Part shown: piece by piece, positions 6,413 to 6,931 of the stretch
Position numbering within the stretch: the stretch's first letter is position 1
Layout of the letters: every line of letters begins with the position of its first letter
Assembly (NCBI GenBank): GCA_028293005.1
Contig: JAQGLH010000033.1
Span: forward strand, 1 to 6,931
From: Alphaproteobacteria bacterium
GTDB lineage: Bacteria; Pseudomonadota; Alphaproteobacteria; Sphingomonadales; Sphingomonadaceae
DNA length: 6,931 bases
Direction of reading: 5' to 3'
Position numbers and translations under genes: made by a program
Notes under the pieces: model-generated
Seen by the model: the letters and a program-made list of their open reading frames with translations, nothing else
Database searches by the model: none
Told to the model about the DNA's origin: nothing

Positions 6413-6571
6413 CCAAGCGGTGCCGCGCGAATTGCGGCGTCGAACGAATCGCATCCGGAATCCGTCGCAGCTGAGCCACGGCTCGTCGAACGAGTCATCA
6501 TTTGATATGGCCGCGCGACTCCGAACCCGATGATAAGCCGTTCGGGCAAAAGGTTTTTAGGAAGGTCCGGC
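6413..6571 (+). other. Intergenic region between PilZ and serine hydrolase genes
   Basis: These 159 bases hold no recognisable gene. A small hairpin CTCGT-CGA-ACGAG lies at 6482-6494, followed by AT-richer sequence with TTGATA at 6502-6507 and TGATAA at 6531-6536. These resemble promoter elements, but their spacing (23 bases) is too wide to call a sigma-70 promoter. Confidence 0.4.
6559..6565 (+). promoter_or_regulatory. Shine-Dalgarno site for a GTG start
   Basis: AGGAAGG lies 6 bases before GTG at 6572. It fixes the start of the lipoprotein gene and puts the reading frame in register with the lipobox. Confidence 0.7.
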
Positions 6572-6931
6572 GTGCAATCCGAAGTTTCGAATCTATTCAA
6601 GGCCGTTGGTCGCCAATGGCCGGCGTGGCTGTTGTCGCTGGGATTGCTGATCGGCTGCGTCCCGCCGTCCGAATCGGTCCAGGCGTCTCCGCCCCACCGC
6701 ACGCCGCGCGGCGCCGACCCGCAGCCGCAGCAGCGCCCCAGCTATCGCCCCAGCTATCGAGCGCAGTTCGACGCCCCCGCAGCGTCCGAATCGTCGCGGG
6801 TGCCGCCCGCCGTCGCTTCGGCGCGGGCCATCCTCGATGCCCGCATCAAGAGCCTCGGGCGGTCGTTCAATGGCAAGGCCGGGATCGTCGTTCGCGATCT
6901 CCAGACCGGCTGGAGCACCGGCTATAATGGC
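6572..6931 (+). CDS. Lipoprotein serine hydrolase, class A beta-lactamase-like (N-terminal part only)
   Basis: The frame is open from GTG 6572 to the last base, giving 120 residues. It starts with a lipoprotein signal peptide: polar and basic residues to R14, hydrophobic core WLLSLGLLIGC ending in the lipobox LIGC with C29 as the lipidation site, so the protein should be membrane-anchored facing the periplasm. Residues 30-80 are a Pro/Gln/Ser-rich linker containing the repeat RPSYRPSY at 59-66. From about 84 (ARAILDARIKSLGRSF, then GKAGIVVRDLQTGWSTGYNG at 101-120) it matches the first helix and strand of class A beta-lactamase-like domains, where a conserved turn precedes the SxxK active-site helix. 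The catalytic Ser and Lys lie beyond the window, so activity cannot be judged. It could be a penicillin-interacting hydrolase or a non-lactamase family member; resistance should not be assumed. The long linker is unlike secreted class A beta-lactamases, which lack one. Confidence 0.75.
   Translation, partial: MQSEVSNLFKAVGRQWPAWLLSLGLLIGCVPPSESVQASPPHRTPRGADPQPQQRPSYRPSYRAQFDAPAASESSRVPPAVASARAILDARIKSLGRSFNGKAGIVVRDLQTGWSTGYNG
6734..6757 (+). repeat. Perfect tandem 12-base repeat inside the lipoprotein linker
   Basis: CGCCCCAGCTAT occurs twice in a row and encodes Arg-Pro-Ser-Tyr twice. It is in frame and lies in the low-complexity linker, so copy-number change would alter linker length by 4 residues without a frameshift. 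Confidence 0.85.

Noticed and set aside
6482..6494. Hairpin CTCGT-CGA-ACGAG as an intrinsic terminator after the PilZ gene
   Set aside because: The stem is only 5 bases and no T-run follows, so it does not meet terminator criteria.
6502..6927. Plus-strand frame overlapping the lipoprotein gene
   Set aside because: It is in a different frame from the one that has a Shine-Dalgarno site, a signal peptide with lipobox and a hydrolase domain. It is Arg/Ala-rich with no features.

Overview
The window is GC-rich with compact genes. It looks like a chromosomal segment of an alphaproteobacterium, most likely a sphingomonad. That placement is inferred from base composition, gene content and remembered protein style, not from a search. 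Nothing mobile, no RNA gene and no CRISPR array is visible.

Minus strand, positions 5325 down to 1: one long, tightly packed transcription unit read bioF - short alpha/beta hydrolase - bioC - bioD - bioA - purU. The five biotin genes supply the early and middle pathway. BioC methylates malonyl-ACP to disguise it for fatty-acid elongation. The hydrolase is placed to remove that methyl group from pimeloyl-ACP methyl ester (the BioH/BioG role). BioF makes KAPA (7-keto-8-aminopelargonate), BioA makes DAPA (7,8-diaminopelargonate), and BioD closes the ureido ring to dethiobiotin. bioB, for the last step, is absent. All four biotin-gene junctions are the same 4-base ATGA stop/start overlap, and none of the downstream genes has a strong Shine-Dalgarno sequence, so translation appears coupled along the whole chain. 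purU (formyltetrahydrofolate deformylase) follows after 31 bases with its own Shine-Dalgarno sequence. It runs off the left edge, missing only its last residues.

Plus strand, positions 5411 to 6931: three genes point the other way. The first, divergent from bioF across about 85 bases, is a hypoxanthine/deoxyinosine-type DNA glycosylase of the uracil-DNA glycosylase superfamily. The second is a small PilZ-domain protein with an intact c-di-GMP signature and a probable TTG start. The third is the beginning of a lipoprotein that reads into a class A beta-lactamase-like serine hydrolase domain. It is cut by the right edge before its catalytic serine.

No new system is evident. The points most worth a second look are the identity of the short pimeloyl-ester esterase (between BioH and BioG), the unbroken chain of ATGA couplings, the link of purU to a biotin operon that uses S-adenosylmethionine (SAM), and a CtrA-like motif plus short repeats upstream of the PilZ gene.
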